This document shows, in pieces, positions 23,609-35,502 of a DNA stretch of 64,000 bases. The stretch's first letter is position 1, and the number at the start of each line of letters is the position of its first letter. Under the pieces are notes generated by a model that was not told the DNA's origin, did not search any database, and saw only the letters and a program-made list of their open reading frames with translations. The position numbers were made by a program, and so were the translations under genes. The stretch comes from Neckera pumila (Eukaryota > Streptophyta > Bryopsida > Hypnales > Neckeraceae). Where the stretch lies: positions 12,030,501-12,094,500 of the forward strand of contig OZ018412.1 in assembly GCA_963969595.1 (NCBI GenBank), given 5' to 3'.

Positions 23609-24693
23609 CCTAAGATTTTCTACCTCAAAAAACATTGAAAACTGCCATTTCTAATGCATTGATTGAAAATCCGTACAAAATTAATTTTTTCAAAATCTAA
23701 CTGTAGGATCTTGAATTGAAATTATATGAGAAGATGTGGTAAAAATCTTATGCAACTTGACCGTATGGATTGAAAGATAATAGCACTCAAAGTGACATGT
23801 TTTATTTTTTAGGGCCTTATCCAAAAATTTTAGATGGCTTTGACTGCCTCTTGTGGAAATTTTCTACACTATGGACATTAAGTTTAATTTTTTTCATAAT
23901 CAATATCATGTTAGGCATATGTTCACCAATTTTCAAGTCAATCCTAGACATGGAGCACATCCAATCAAATCTTGCAATGCAACAATGTCCCAAAATTTGA
24001 CAATACATCACCCAATCTTTGCACACATTTTCCCACCGCATATTTCAAAAACTCAGTAATCCAAACCGTGGATTGAAATAGATAATCATAATTGACAAGC
24101 CCAAAAGAAAACTCAAATATTCAAAAACATGTAGTTTTAATGTCAATTTGTAGCAAAAGGCAAGCTCTAAGACATGGGGCAGCTCTTGAATCATGGACTC
24201 TCTACTGCTCCTATGATGTTCCCCAGATGTTTCCAAGTTCCCCATCAGTTCCTCAAATTTTTGTTTGTGTTCCCGAAGCTAATTTTGCAAGGATAGCAAC
24301 TTCAGAATCCCAAGCCTCTGTTGACATGTCTAGGGAGTGTGACTAAGCTCCCCGATGCTCCCCTTCCAATGTGCTCCCCGTCCTCCTTCCTCTGTCTCAT
24401 CCAGTACAAACCTGTTGCTCTTGCCTTCTCAAGCACTGCAGCCCAGAACTTCAATTTTTGAAAGTCAATGCCATAAGCCTTGCTCCTACTGCCCCCTCTC
24501 CCCCATTTTCACAAAAAAACCTCATAACTTTTGAACCAAAGGTCTGTTTTACATAAATATTGCATGTGCATGAAGCTCTTAAAAAACTACACGTGTGATA
24601 AAAGTTTCAAAAATATGTGAAATAAATTGAGGTTAAACAAGCCTACCCGAAATCAATTGTCCCCCATAGGGACAATGGGACTTTAGGGGTTAA

Positions 24694-26860
24694 ACAAAGG
24701 TGTTGAACCACAAAACAAATGGAGATATTGGATTCAAGACATAGAAAGAAGCTAGCTTAGGAATTCTTTGATTTATTGATGGAGTCCTCTGATTTGACAC
24801 ATGGATGATGTTGAATATGACCTCTTGCTCCATTAGAAGACAAATTATTTCATCACAAGACATACTAATTAGTCCAGAGACATATATGAAGAGGGCTAAA
24901 CCAGTACTAAAAGAATTATTGAATTATTGAAGAGAGAGAGAGAGAGTGAAGACATGACACCCCATTACGGGCAGTTTCCTGCAGTTCTAGGATTCGTGAC
25001 AGGCAGAGCACACAGATAAGTACGTGAACTTTCATGAAAGTACTGTTGCGATCAAAACTTGGGGGATTTTCATAGTATACAGCCGGGAGGAGGGTGGGTA
25101 CAGTATAGATCATAGCTATATGAAGCTACTCAATTGAGTACCTTAAAATTTTTTCCAAAGCTAAAACTGGAAATCTCACGAGATCCTATGCACAACAGAG
25201 TTAGAAGGCAGTAGGTGTGAACTTCACAGCATACTCATGTAACCAAGTAACCGTAATGTAACGTAAGAATATGAGGAGTTTTTTGAAGAATAAAAACCCC
25301 AGCACTTGTGACCAGCGAAACAATGCGATGCGACTGCCCTTAACTCTCTACAAGTGTGAGTATGAGTGAACAAGTGTAGAAGTAGTAAAAAAGTTAGTGA
25401 TTCCGCCATTCGATTGTGCCGAAATATGGAGGGAATGTTCCTCACCTGCACCCATGCCACAATTCGAACAAAGTGTTAGAACCGTGACGTATGCAAGGTG
25501 TCTGCAAAACATTCCCATTGTTATCCGTGTCACCAAGTTGCAGCATAAACGAATAGCAAAAAACTCAAGAAACTCGGAGTCCTGTACAAGTGTTCAGTAT
25601 AAGCAAAAACAACTCTGTTTCCAAGAACCTGTTTTCCATCGTTCTCTATGGTACCACACAGTATTGAGAATGAGTTTGAGAGGGTCCACTTGCACTTCTC
25701 GGCGGATCAGCCACACTCCCTCCATGCAGGTGCAACAAAATGAAATCGCAGCTCTAGGAACAACGAATCAGTCACGTTGTGAGCTCAAATACAGCAAAGT
25801 TTGCTTTTGGTGGAGCCGCCCCTGCTTTGGTGCCATTAGATCAGTGCTTTCCAAGCATGGAGCCGTCATTCTTGTAGGCCGGACCACTTTTCAATTGTTG
25901 CATGTTAACTCTTGCCGTAATGCAGGTAGGTGACTGTGCAAATTTTGGCAGTTGTGGAGTTAATGTGGAGAGCCACAGCATAAAATGGAGGCTTCTGTAA
26001 AAGAGCCGATCATTATGCGAGCTGGGAGGAATACTTTCTCATGAATACACATGATTCAAATCCATTGGTAGATCCCATGATTATTGAGTTCTAATGTATA
26101 ATTAGAATACAAACAATACAAGCACCGAGATAATTTCTAAGTATGGATTGACAAGAACGATGTAAAATGAAAATCATAACCTCGATGAAAAATCATAATA
26201 TCGATGAAAAACGTTCACTTTGTTCCAAAATGGAACGGAACCCGAGAGAGAGAGGGAGAGAGAGAGAGATTGGTTTTTAAAAACACAATTCAACCTGAAC
26301 AACTGGTGTCCAAGATGGACTGCAATTTTCTTAATTCAAAAAATATATATTTATAATTTTGTAGTATGCTGTATATTGCTCTACAATTTTTGAAACAAAA
26401 AGGGCTTTTTCTAGTCCCCATTCTCTTACTATTGTCTAGGATTGTAGGATGCTAAAAATACTAGTTTATTTTATGAACAATAAATACTAGTTTTAAAAAA
26501 AAACATTGGAAAATCAATTATATTATAAATAAAATAGTTCCACCAATGATTCAAAATGTCAACTCCCTACCAGAGGTATCAATTCAATTAGAATAATAGA
26601 AGATACACATGACAAGATCTAAGTTGCCCAACTACACATGTAAAAGTGTTTATTGTGATTCTCAAATTTCAACAATGATAAATAATTCCGTTCTCAATGA
26701 CAAACAATTCTCTACTCAAGGACCAATATTTACAATTATTTATATAGCCATTTGGGTAAATAAAAGACAACCTCTATTTAGCTTATACTTGTACAATAGT
26801 ATGCAAATATGAAAAAAACAATCAAATAAGGAGGATACCATAGCATTGTAGAGAATGCAT
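24694..26860. other. No confirmed gene; (GA)n tracts
   Basis: Short AG runs lie at 24929-24948 and 26242-26270. Composition is less AT-rich between about 25000 and 26000 than around it, which may mean formerly genic or low-copy DNA. An ORF there is listed separately. No repeats of the main families are seen. Confidence 0.35.
25397..25933 (+). CDS. Unrecognised 178-residue ORF, doubtful
   Basis: This is one of the longest undisturbed frames outside the named genes, in a locally GC-richer stretch. It has many Cys, Ser, Arg and Gln, no hydrophobic segment and no known motif. It stops at a TAG inside CAGGTAGGTGACTG, which is also a good splice donor (CAG/GTAGGT), so it could be one exon of a longer transcript or simply chance. 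I assign no function. Confidence 0.15.
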   Translation: MIPPFDCAEIWRECSSPAPMPQFEQSVRTVTYARCLQNIPIVIRVTKLQHKRIAKNSRNSESCTSVQYKQKQLCFQEPVFHRSLWYHTVLRMSLRGSTCTSRRISHTPSMQVQQNEIAALGTTNQSRCELKYSKVCFWWSRPCFGAIRSVLSKHGAVILVGRTTFQLLHVNSCRNAGR

Positions 26861-26883
26861 GCCCGACAAGGTTGTCTACGATT

Positions 26884-27652
26884 CACGTGATTTGAGGCTT
26901 GTAGTGATATTCTTCAAAACACCCTTGGTTTACGCAAAGATACATTTTATTGTGTGCTTGACAATAGAATGCACAATGTTGGTCACCACAAACAAAACAA
27001 GGGCGCCATATACGTGACTAAATTGGCAAGTGCCGCCTTTCTTTATGAACTCCCTCATCCACATCCATCCCCCTTTTATGCTAATTTTGGATGAGCACAT
27101 CACAAAAATTCACCTTGAACCGCAATTGAATCATTGGCACTTTTCCTTGAGGATGGGCTCAAATAATACCAAGGTGTATGGTATACATATTCACCACCAA
27201 CGTATCCAAGAGAAAGTAGAAGATCTATGCCACCACTTGTGCAATCATATTTGACTTGAATATGATGCCTACAATTGGTTGCCTACATCTACGCCCCTCA
27301 TGTGCATGGTGTACTCCAAATGCATCGGCGAAGTCGGAATTGCATCTTGGACCGCTCCATTTCTAGAGACATCGTGGGAATGGGGACATATGAGAATGGA
27401 ATAGGCAATGCATGGGAGGAAATTAGAAATACGGGATGTTTGTCCTTTTAAAGGACACAACAAGTTTCCCTACTATCACGCATGGCCCATTCCAAAGTCT
27501 CTTGCAAGGAATTGTTCCAATTTTGTAATGTTTCAGTGCACAAGGAATTCCTACATGGTTTGATTTCATAGTGCCCAAGGCATAGATGTGCATTACCACT
27601 AAATCACAAAAAGTCCAATACCAAAGAAGTAGTTGTCCATCACTATTAGTCT
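26884..27652 (-). pseudogene. piggyBac-type transposase, C-terminal half, heavily decayed
   Basis: Family blocks occur in order on the minus strand across shifting frames. MDNYFFGIGLF (about 27645) holds the second catalytic Asp, followed by YALGTMKSNHVGIP, RNGAVQDAIPTSPMHLEY and HMRGVDVGNQL (third catalytic Asp, GAT near 27290). Then come ASYSSQ and LHKWWHR, and finally a Cys-rich tail RPCFVCGDQHCAFYC...YLCVNQGCFEEYHY, the zinc-binding domain that in piggyBac transposases recognises the element ends. Stops and frame changes make it inactive. A D element (27708) lies just upstream and the N-terminal half is not found. It is the only sequence here of the class expected to move TTAA-flanked elements. 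Confidence 0.8.
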
Positions 27653-27707
27653 ATTATGTGTCATCATCCCTCTAAACTTGCTAGCTTTTTTATGACTACG
27701 TTGTGCA

Positions 27708-27995
27708 CATTAAGAAAAATTTCAGCCTTCTAGAAGGCTGGTAAGGAATTGATTTACGGGGCCTCCTTTGGTGCAATTTCAGAATGAATAAAAAAAAAAA
27801 AAATTGAAAAAAAAATATTGAAAAAATAAAAATCTGATTTGCACTACTAGTGCCACATAAGCTCCCAATTTTTAATATTTTAAAAAAATGATAAAAAAAT
27901 AATAAAAAGACTTTACATTTTGATGTTTTTTTCATAATTGCATAGAGCAGGTGCAGCACTCGCGGCCTTCTAAAGGGCTGAAATTTTTCCTAATG
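27708..27995. mobile_element. D element D5
   Basis: CATTAAGAAAAATTTCAGCC at the left and GGGCTGAAATTTTTCCTAATG at the right. GCCTTCTAGAAGGC is a palindrome at the left end. It is 288 bp, non-coding, and adjoins the upstream side of the piggyBac remnant. Confidence 0.75.
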
Positions 27996-28273
27996 CTAAT
28001 CTTGGTTTCCCCTTGTGGGCGTTTATTTATCTACCCTTAGTAAATAGACATACACAACCAGGTTCTAGTTTCCTATGCAAAATTCTATCCTAAGTGGGTG
28101 CCTAAGCATAGTTCCAATGTGCCTTCCAAGCAATGGATCTTTTCTAATCGCTAAACATCCAAACCACTTGCAAAAAGGACCCCGAACATCCTAATCTACG
28201 GATGACAATAACTGAGGTGCCCTAACTATTTAAGCTGCAAGGATCTTGGAGTATGCAAGGCTACAGTCTAATT

Positions 28274-29182
28274 TTAAACCCTAAAACACCAAGGCTTATT
28301 CTGCCCAAAAACTCTCAAAATTGCTATTTCTAGAGCAAAGACTAATAAAAAATGAAAATTGCTTTTTTTCCACATCTAATTGTAGGATCTTATACTCAAC
28401 TGATATAGAAATGTGTGGAAAAAATTTCAGAATTTTTGACCACACAAATTGCAAGATATCTGTGTTTAAAGTGAAAAAAACAAGTTTTTTAGCACATTGT
28501 GGGACTAGATTTTTTGACTTTGAACATTTTTAACTTAAATTATTTGTACTACAAAGTTTTGAGCTTTACATCTTTATAGTGGAGAATTGAACTGAGAATC
28601 TAGGAAAAAATAATTAAAAAATAATAGTTTTCATTCTTAAAAAAATTGTTAAGTAAAAGTAGAAACAAGATAGAAGGAAAATCTAAAATATTAATATCTT
28701 TTAGATGGAATTAAAAAGCACTAATTCCAATGGTGAGATTGTTCAAGCAAGCAAACTAAACCATGCGGAACTTTTCTTTTGGAAAAATTATAAAAATTGC
28801 ATTCCAAAATGAATCCTACAAGTTATTTTTTTAAGAAGATGCTCTAATTGTCCAAAAAACAAGATTGTCCATAACTTTCTCATAAAAAGTCCAAATGAAA
28901 TGAGTCAAAGCAGATAGACAAAAATGTATTCTGTGGGGCAAAAAAAATTTTTTAAATTTGTGCAAACTTTTTTTGGTGCCCACTTTCCCATGTTTTGAGC
29001 TTATTTGGGCATAACTTTTGTTCTCGAGCACCAATTGAAAAGAAAAATTATATTCCCAAGAAATTTATCATTTTTTCTGTCTTCAAAAAAAATTCAGAAA
29101 ATCAGGACAAAAAATCAGCCCATAGGTATCTGCTTGAAATCCCATTTGTCCCTTGAAGGAACAATGATCCTTTAGGGGTTAA
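28274..29182. mobile_element. P element P4, 909 bp
   Basis: The left end is TTAAACCCTAAAACACCAAGG and the right end CAATGATCCTTTAGGGGTTAA. The interior is closely related to P6 (37802-38727): ACTCTCAAAATTGCTATTTCTAGAGC, GTAGGATCTTATAC and GAGCTTATTTGGGCATAAC are shared. Non-coding. Confidence 0.8.
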
Positions 29183-30344
29183 TAACCTTAGGTTGTATAG
29201 GGCTTCACACCATTTCCAAAAAATCAAAATTCACTGAAATTGGACACTCTTAGCAAAAGTTGTGTACGGATGAAGTTTGATCGCTATTTGGTACCTCAAA
29301 CTTCATCCATGCTTTTCTATTGGTCTCCACTTTCAAATGAATTCAAGATTTTCATGGAAGGTCTGATTTGGGGTCTTCTAGTCAAATATACAATATGGAC
29401 TTGGATGGTTAAATTGTCCTTATCTTCATTCAATCTCTATTCCAAACTTCATCTTTCTGTTTGATTTAGGTGAATTTGGTATTTTCCAAAGTTAAATTGG
29501 TTCAAAGACAACCTAAATTACCTCTATCCACTTTCTCCTCTCATTTTTGACGTTATGAACTTTTACCCTAATTTACTCAGTTAATCATAATTTATCCTAA
29601 CAATAAAAGTTTATTGGATTTTTACTAATCTTGGCTAGTTTTATCCTTATACTCTGACAAAGTTATTTTGACCTTTGCTAAATTATTATACTACTTTGAA
29701 ATTGACTTTTACTACCCTAAGCTACTGATGGATGAAATTTGGTCAATAATCGACGCTTGAATTTCATCCGCAAATTACTGCTGACTTAATTTCTCAAGTT
29801 CACTTTTACTTTCAGTTTTCTCTTCTAGATTTCTTTTACTCTTTAGGGTTTTGATTTTTATCTACTTGGATGCTTTTTGGTGTGGTTCATCCAACTCTTA
29901 CGTAGAACTTCATCATCTTGTAATTTCTTCTTTTTAACTCCAATTTTTACATACTTTATATTTTTGGAAACCTCTAGACTTCTACTTTTGACTTCTATGC
30001 TCAAAATTGACCTGACTTGGTGCCTAATCTACTCTAGTTTTTGGCCCTATTTTAATCGTGTTAATTAAGATGAATTAATCTAGGAAAGAGGGGGTTTTAG
30101 CGGCTTACCTTGAATTGTAGGTCATGGATGAGGTTGTCAAGGTTCCCCCTTCACTATTGATCTTCTCCCCACTACTTTATCCTCCTCTTTGCTCACTTCT
30201 CACAAGTTCTTGTTCTATATTTAGAGAGCTTGGTGAGTGGTGAATGGAGTGCTTGGATGAGCTTTGCAGATTATTTCTACTTTCCTAAGTTAGTCCATTT
30301 CTTCTCCTTAATTTGCTCAACTCCCAATCCTACCCTTCCTACCC
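29183..30344. other. No gene recognised
   Basis: CT-rich, with many short pyrimidine runs after 29500. Short ORFs at 29240 and 29877 have no motif. No family repeats are seen. Confidence 0.35.
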
Positions 30345-30475
30345 TTTTTCTAATCCTATTATTTTTTGTTTTCTAGCCTTCTTCTAACCTATCTACTTTT
30401 ATTTTCTAGCCTTCTTCTAATCCTATCTATTTTTGCTTTCTAACTTCCCTCTAATCCTATCTATTTTTTTTTCTT
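30345..30475 (+). repeat. Tandem repeat, about 34-bp unit, three to four copies
   Basis: TTTCTAGCCTTCTTCTAA(T)CCTATCTA recurs at about 30370, 30403 and 30437 with few changes, preceded by a weaker copy. Confidence 0.8.
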
Positions 30476-30527
30476 TTAGTTTTTTTTAACAACAAAAAAA
30501 AGATTTTTTCTAAGAAAAATGGTATGT

Positions 30528-30735
30528 GGCCTAATCTTGCGGGCTTGGCTTGCAAGCTGGGCCTTGCAGATGGCCTACCGGGCTTGGCCTACGGACTCGG
30601 CCTTACAGACTGGCTTGTCAAGCTAGGCCTACTGGGCTTGGCCTTGCGGGTTCAGGCCTGCAAGCTGAGTCGGTGGGCTTGGTCTTGTGGGCTGGCCTTC
30701 TTTAGCGAGGCCCTGGTAGTGTGGGCCAAGGCTCC
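30528..30735 (+). repeat. GC-rich degenerate minisatellite
   Basis: GGGCTTGGCCT and GCAAGCTGGGCC-like words recur about every 15-30 bases through 200 bp in a strongly AT-rich setting. The 76-residue ORF over it (repeated GLA/GL) is a product of the repeat and not a gene. Confidence 0.7.
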
Positions 30736-31979
30736 CTTCAAAAAAAAACCCTGAAATTGGACTTGGGGGTGGCTCAATCTAGACACTCAAGTGACACTTT
30801 TGGAAGCTAAATCTTTACTTGTTTCTAGGATGTTTTGGAATCTAAACCTTGCACACAACTTCCAAGGGGATTCAAAGCTCAATCATTAAATTGGTTTTAA
30901 TACCAACTTAGGACTCTTGGGTATGCAGAGATCTAGAGCTCTGCCGTCTAGGTTTTTTTTAATCTACGGTTTAGAATTAGGCTAACTGGGAGGTTCAAAG
31001 CTCCGTCGTCTCAAAGGGGGGTCCACACAAGGGGAGAGACTTTCAAAAAGGACAAACTATACCGTTTAGGAAGTAACCGACTAGAGGGGTTCAAAGCTCC
31101 ACCGTCCCGGAGAGGGATTCACACAACAAAGGAACTTTTACAAGCGGGGAAAAAACACAAAACTTAAGGATAACACACACATTTTAGTTAATACACAACA
31201 CGTATTAATATAAGACATACTTAGACACTAAAGGCCCCTCAAAGCGGCATCACCAAGATATAGTGGGGGGGTGTCTTTAGGGTTAGTACAAGACACAAGA
31301 TAGACTCTCAAAGTACAAGTTAGTAACAAAAACACAAAGCCCCCTAATTCTCAAGTTAGTGACTCAAAAGATTAAAAAAAAAGACAAATGACTCACAAAA
31401 AACACATACAATAAGATGGAAGGACCCCCAAGACCTTCAAAAACTCGAAATTTAAAACAATAATAAAACCAAAAGTACTCTAAAACATCACAAAAGTTTC
31501 TTCGGCAAAAACGCCTAAAATTCCAATATAAGTTGGACCCACAGACCCAAAACAAGAACGGGGGTGGTGTGAGAGGAAAATGGTGCCCTTTTATAGGTTT
31601 CCAAGGCACCCACCTCCCTCAAGTAACCTCCATAATCTTATCAACTTGGATTCTCATCCTTATCTTCTAAGATTTTCACGGCAATTGGATTTTATGCTGG
31701 TTCAACATTGTAACTTTTGGGATTCGCCTTGAAACTTCAAACGGATTGCGCCATTGGCTTCAAATGGACATTTTTAGTCCAAAGGTCCTTCTACCTTCTA
31801 TTCTGACATCAAAAACCCATCCTAGGTTAGTGTTAACTAGAGTCAGTAAAAGGATAAAAATCTACTTCATGGAGTTGGCCATTTTTGACTAAAGTGACTA
31901 ACTAGGGTTCTCAAGAATGTCCTAGGAAGTAAGAAAAGACTCTTTATTGACTTGATTCCAACTTTGTGCGCTCTCGGAA
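30736..31979. other. No gene; short GTTCAAAGCTC repeats
   Basis: A phrase of the type AGGGGTTCAAAGCTCC(A/G)(C/T)CGTC occurs at about 30985 and 31085, with a variant near 30945, each followed by a purine-rich stretch and CACACAA. TTAATACCAACTTAGGACTC at 30899-30918, read on the minus strand, resembles an LTR end plus a TTGGTAT primer site, but no partner LTR was found. Confidence 0.4.
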
Positions 31980-32848
31980 TGTTGGTCAACTTCACGCAAA
32001 TCCCATGCCACTACGTGGTTAATTTGGAGGAATGTCACTGATTGGGCCACTTCCTGCTATTGAAACACCATGAAACTTATTGGAGCGTATTAATAATATA
32101 AAAGAAGCTAACCTATTTTTTAGTGAGATTTTACCGCAACCTCAGGAATTTTCATCAATTTCCCATTGTCGGTTCAGGCGGTCGACTGTCTGGAAAGGGT
32201 ATTTTCCTAAGTTGAAAATTTTGAAACTTCTCGAGGAATCTTTCATGGAGTTTCCCGAGAGATGTGCAAGTTTATATTTTTTACTTTGCACACTCTGGAT
32301 GGGAGGGAAAAATCCACCTCCTCGAAGTAACCGACAGTCAAGGAATCTTCTATATACGAGGGAATCTTGGCAAATAGATTCTCTTTTGACTTCCTGGCAT
32401 ATTTCCAAATCAAGATCACAATTCGACGACCGCAGATTCCTCCGGTGACTCATCTTCAGAAAGTAACTCTTGCATGCTAACATTTGGGTTTCTACTATTT
32501 TGTCAATGGAATGGAAAAATTGAAACTTCTCTAAGAGAATCTTTCTAAAGACCTATTTAGACTTCCCTTGGACCAATTTAGCCAAGTAGATTTACATACA
32601 CAGTATTTTAGGCCATTTGAGTAAGAACCCTCACAGTTTTGAACTCCCACTATTTTTTGAGTTCTAACCTATTTACAAGCGGGATTTAGGGATCTTCTAG
32701 GGATAAAATCCTATTATTGACCAAATGCTACATTGGTATGTAACAATTCTAATTTAGTCTTACACTCTTTTTTGGGCTTTTTGCATCTTTTTATAACTTA
32801 AACTGCGAAGTTTAAAAAGAAACAAAAAACTAAGAGTCCCAAGTGACA
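31980..32848 (+). mobile_element. LTR-like repeat, copy 2
   Basis: This 869-bp block is homologous to 1410-2272 throughout. It begins TG (TGTTGGTCAACTTC) and ends CA (AAGTGACA), followed after 3 bases by TGGTAGCTCACAG. Copies 1 and 2 are 30.6 kb apart with unrelated DNA between, so they are probably two separate insertions rather than the two LTRs of one element. Confidence 0.5.
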
Positions 32849-33000
32849 AATTGGTAGCTCACAGACAAGCAGACGGATTTTTAGGAATCGTAAAATGAAA
32901 ACTACCTATAATGCAAGGCCTGAAGATGACATGAAGGCTTTGCACGTCTGTCATCGCATTATGAAATCATTCCACTCATTGTAACAGGGGAGCACAACTC

Positions 33001-33465
33001 TATTAGCTTCTAAAAAAAATTTGTCACTAAATCTTATAAACGTGTCATGTTCTTTCATAGTATCTGCAAATGACTCAGACACAATAAAATTCTTGACCAT
33101 ATCAAAGGTAAAAAACAGTCAAAAAAATACAGGACTTGGAAGGCATGATAAAAAAGCAAACTGAATATCATTTTTCCAGCGCTTAGTAAAATCCATGTTC
33201 TTGGATGTACTGGCATCTGAAATCTACTTAGTTTGACTGGACGGACAAGTTCAATTACTGGTAATTCTAGCATTAAAAATAGCAATTCATCAATACGTGC
33301 CAGTGATTCACCGAATTTGCAAGAATAAAATACATAAAAACTAAAAGGGTTAATTTGAAATTTTGAACAGATTCCATACCTTGATGTCAAAGTTGTATTC
33401 GTTGAGAATGATAGTGTCCCACATCCGCTGACTCAAGTGAAGGATCTCCTTCAATGTAATAATCT
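33001..33465 (-). pseudogene. Exon-like fragments of an unidentified gene
   Basis: On the minus strand 33465-33380 reads ITLKEILHLSQRMWDTIIL...YNFDIK between an acceptor (GATGCAG) and a donor (GTATGG). From about 33225 a second stretch reads STSKNMDFTKRWKNDIQFAF, meets one TGA near 33120, and continues VKNFIVSESFADTMKEHDTF. Codon-like character and splice signals suggest exons or a decayed gene. I do not recognise the protein. P5 is inserted immediately upstream at 33596. Confidence 0.3.
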
Positions 33466-33595
33466 CTGCATCATAGAGAATATTCTTTTAGAAATGCTGA
33501 ACTAAGACATAGTCATGCAAGTGTGCTTGATACCTAGCACTTGTGATAAAGGGACTCATTCAAGTGGAGACTACTGACTTTGAAGTTTTTAGGCT

Positions 33596-34520
33596 TTAAC
33601 CCCTACAGTTTCATGACTATGTAATCACCAAAAACGCTCCAAAACTGCCATTTCTAATACAACTACCACATTTTTGGAAAAAAACAATTTTTGACACATG
33701 TAACCGTAGGATCTTGTAGTATGATATTTTGAAAATATGTGATAAAAATTTCAGAAAATTCCACCGTGTGGATCATAAGATATAAGCATTCAAAGTCTTA
33801 AAATCCATTTTTTCAATCCTATGAAAAATTGGGCCGTTGCACTTTGCAAGCTCACTTTTCAGTGAAAACATGCAACAAAGGTGGTGCTTCTTTGAATTCA
33901 GTTTCTAAACAAGTTGTCTATATGCTTGAAAAATTTCACATCATTTGGAATTGTACAACATATAGGAAAAAATAGTAAGTAGAAAGAAGTAGAAAATGAT
34001 TCAAAAGACTAAATTGTTAAAAGTTTAATCATGGAATTTAAAAATGCCAATCCCAACAGTTGTAATGTTGTAATTATCAATGTACATCCTAGAACTTTTT
34101 TTTTCCAAAAATATTGAAAATTGAGTTAAATAAACGACTTTCAAGTTTTTTTTTAGAGTAGACAATCCATAACTGCCCGCAAACCAAAACCCTCATAACT
34201 TTTTACTCATTGATTGAAATGGAATGACTCAAAGCTTTTTAAGTATATATAAATGTAGAGAACCAATTTAAAAAAAAACTCCAAAAAAAATGATTTTTTT
34301 TTATCTGCCCAAATTGCCCAGTTACGAAAAAAAGTAACATATTAGGTCACAACTTTTGACTTGTATTTTGAAATGTCATGGAACTGCGTACACATGAAGA
34401 TATTCCTCGTCCCCACCTTCTATTAAAATTTCAGCCTCAAGTATGGATATCTCTAGTCACACGTACCTGCCCAAAATTTCTATACGGCCAAAAAACGCAT
34501 GTTGGTCCTTTAGGGGTTAA
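33596..34520. mobile_element. P element P5, 925 bp
   Basis: TTAACCCCTACAGTTTCATGAC at the left and TTGGTCCTTTAGGGGTTAA at the right. It is closely similar along its length to P10 (58791-59724) and, inverted, to P11 and P12, so these four form a subfamily. Non-coding. Confidence 0.85.
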
Positions 34521-35502
34521 ACAAAACATACACTGTATTTGCAATGTCACTTTGGTAAAAATACGTCATGTTGGCAATTGATATCTTTAGATACAGTTAT
34601 TTCCAAGTTCACAAACTGACTGTCAATGACTGAACTTTGAAGCAAACATTAAATACAAAGTTCACGTACAAAATACAGAAGCACTGATGCAACCTTAATA
34701 TAGCAGTAAGCAAGCACAAATGCAATCAGTTGCCTAATGTGTCAAATCCAGGGTACTTGAATTATAAAAAGCTGGATGGTAATCAGGATTTTCCAGATTT
34801 CATACTTGGAACACAAGATAATCCGGCGGAGGTGGAGGAGAGGAAGCGAGCAGCAGGGGCAAAAAACAACTTGGTCTCACCTGAAAGTTGATGGGAAAAG
34901 GCAGCCATGTCTAGTGATTCAGATGCAAAATGGAACCGCTTGATGTGTTGCATGGATAAACTGCTTCACAAGTTCAGACCAGGTCCCCAATGGCGTAAGT
35001 GTCGTGTCACTAGCTCCACGCACATGGCTGGTGGTGAGGGCTGTGTTCGCAGCCTCACCAGTTGAGGCGGGCCCCCACCTACCACCAGCTCGACCCCGGC
35101 AGGTGGCCGTGGCCTTCCCCGGAGTGAAACCACCTTGCCGCAGGGTGGTCTAGTAAACTTAAAAGAAGGCCCTTGGTCAGCGGATTTTTAGGCGCAATAG
35201 AGAGAGAATTCTTTTCTCTCTCAACTGAGCAGATTGAGAAAACTGTGAGGTTTTTTGGTGTCGGAGCTTGGAAGAGTTTGGGAGGGCTTGGGAGAGCTTC
35301 AACTTCATGTTCAATTATCTTGGTATGTGTATTTGCTTTTTTCAACTTTTTTTTTGGCAAATGGTAGTACATGTTCTTGGGAATGTTTCTTTGTTGTTTT
35401 TGAATTACATTTTGTGTTGAGTGCAAGTTTTGGAAGGTCCTCTCCATTTTAGGGTTTTAGGACCAAATTTTTGTTTGGAAACAATTTGAGAGAGTTTTTC
35501 AA
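34521..35502. other. No gene; GC-rich patch that could be a SINE
   Basis: Around 34985-35160 the sequence is much richer in GC. GTGTTCGCAGCC (35041-35052) resembles a pol III B box and CATGGCTGGTGGTG lies before it. The A box, the tail and a target duplication are not clear. A short frame near 34960 (GTWSELVKQFIHATHQ) is gag-like but ends at once. Confidence 0.3.

Larger units (their letters stand above)
22308..24693. mobile_element. P element P3, interrupted by D4
   Basis: The left end TTAACCTCCAAAGTCCCAAGG is cut by D4 at 22335. The element resumes after 23608 with the expected next bases (ACCTCAAAAAACATTGAAAACTGCC) and ends GGGACTTTAGGGGTTAA at 24693. Removing D4 leaves about 1.1 kb. It is non-coding, and the internal phrase CTGTAGGATCTTG is a family marker. 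Confidence 0.75.

Noticed and set aside
30524..30754. 76-residue ORF rich in Gly, Leu and Ala as a gene
   Set aside because: It is a direct consequence of the minisatellite beneath it.
33055..33390. 111-residue hydrophobic minus-strand ORF as a membrane protein
   Set aside because: It overlaps, in another frame, the segment with better coding character (KNMDFTKRWKNDIQF).
34985..35160. A tRNA gene or clear SINE in the GC-rich patch
   Set aside because: There is a B-box-like word, but I could not fold a tRNA or find an A box at the right distance, a tail or a target duplication.
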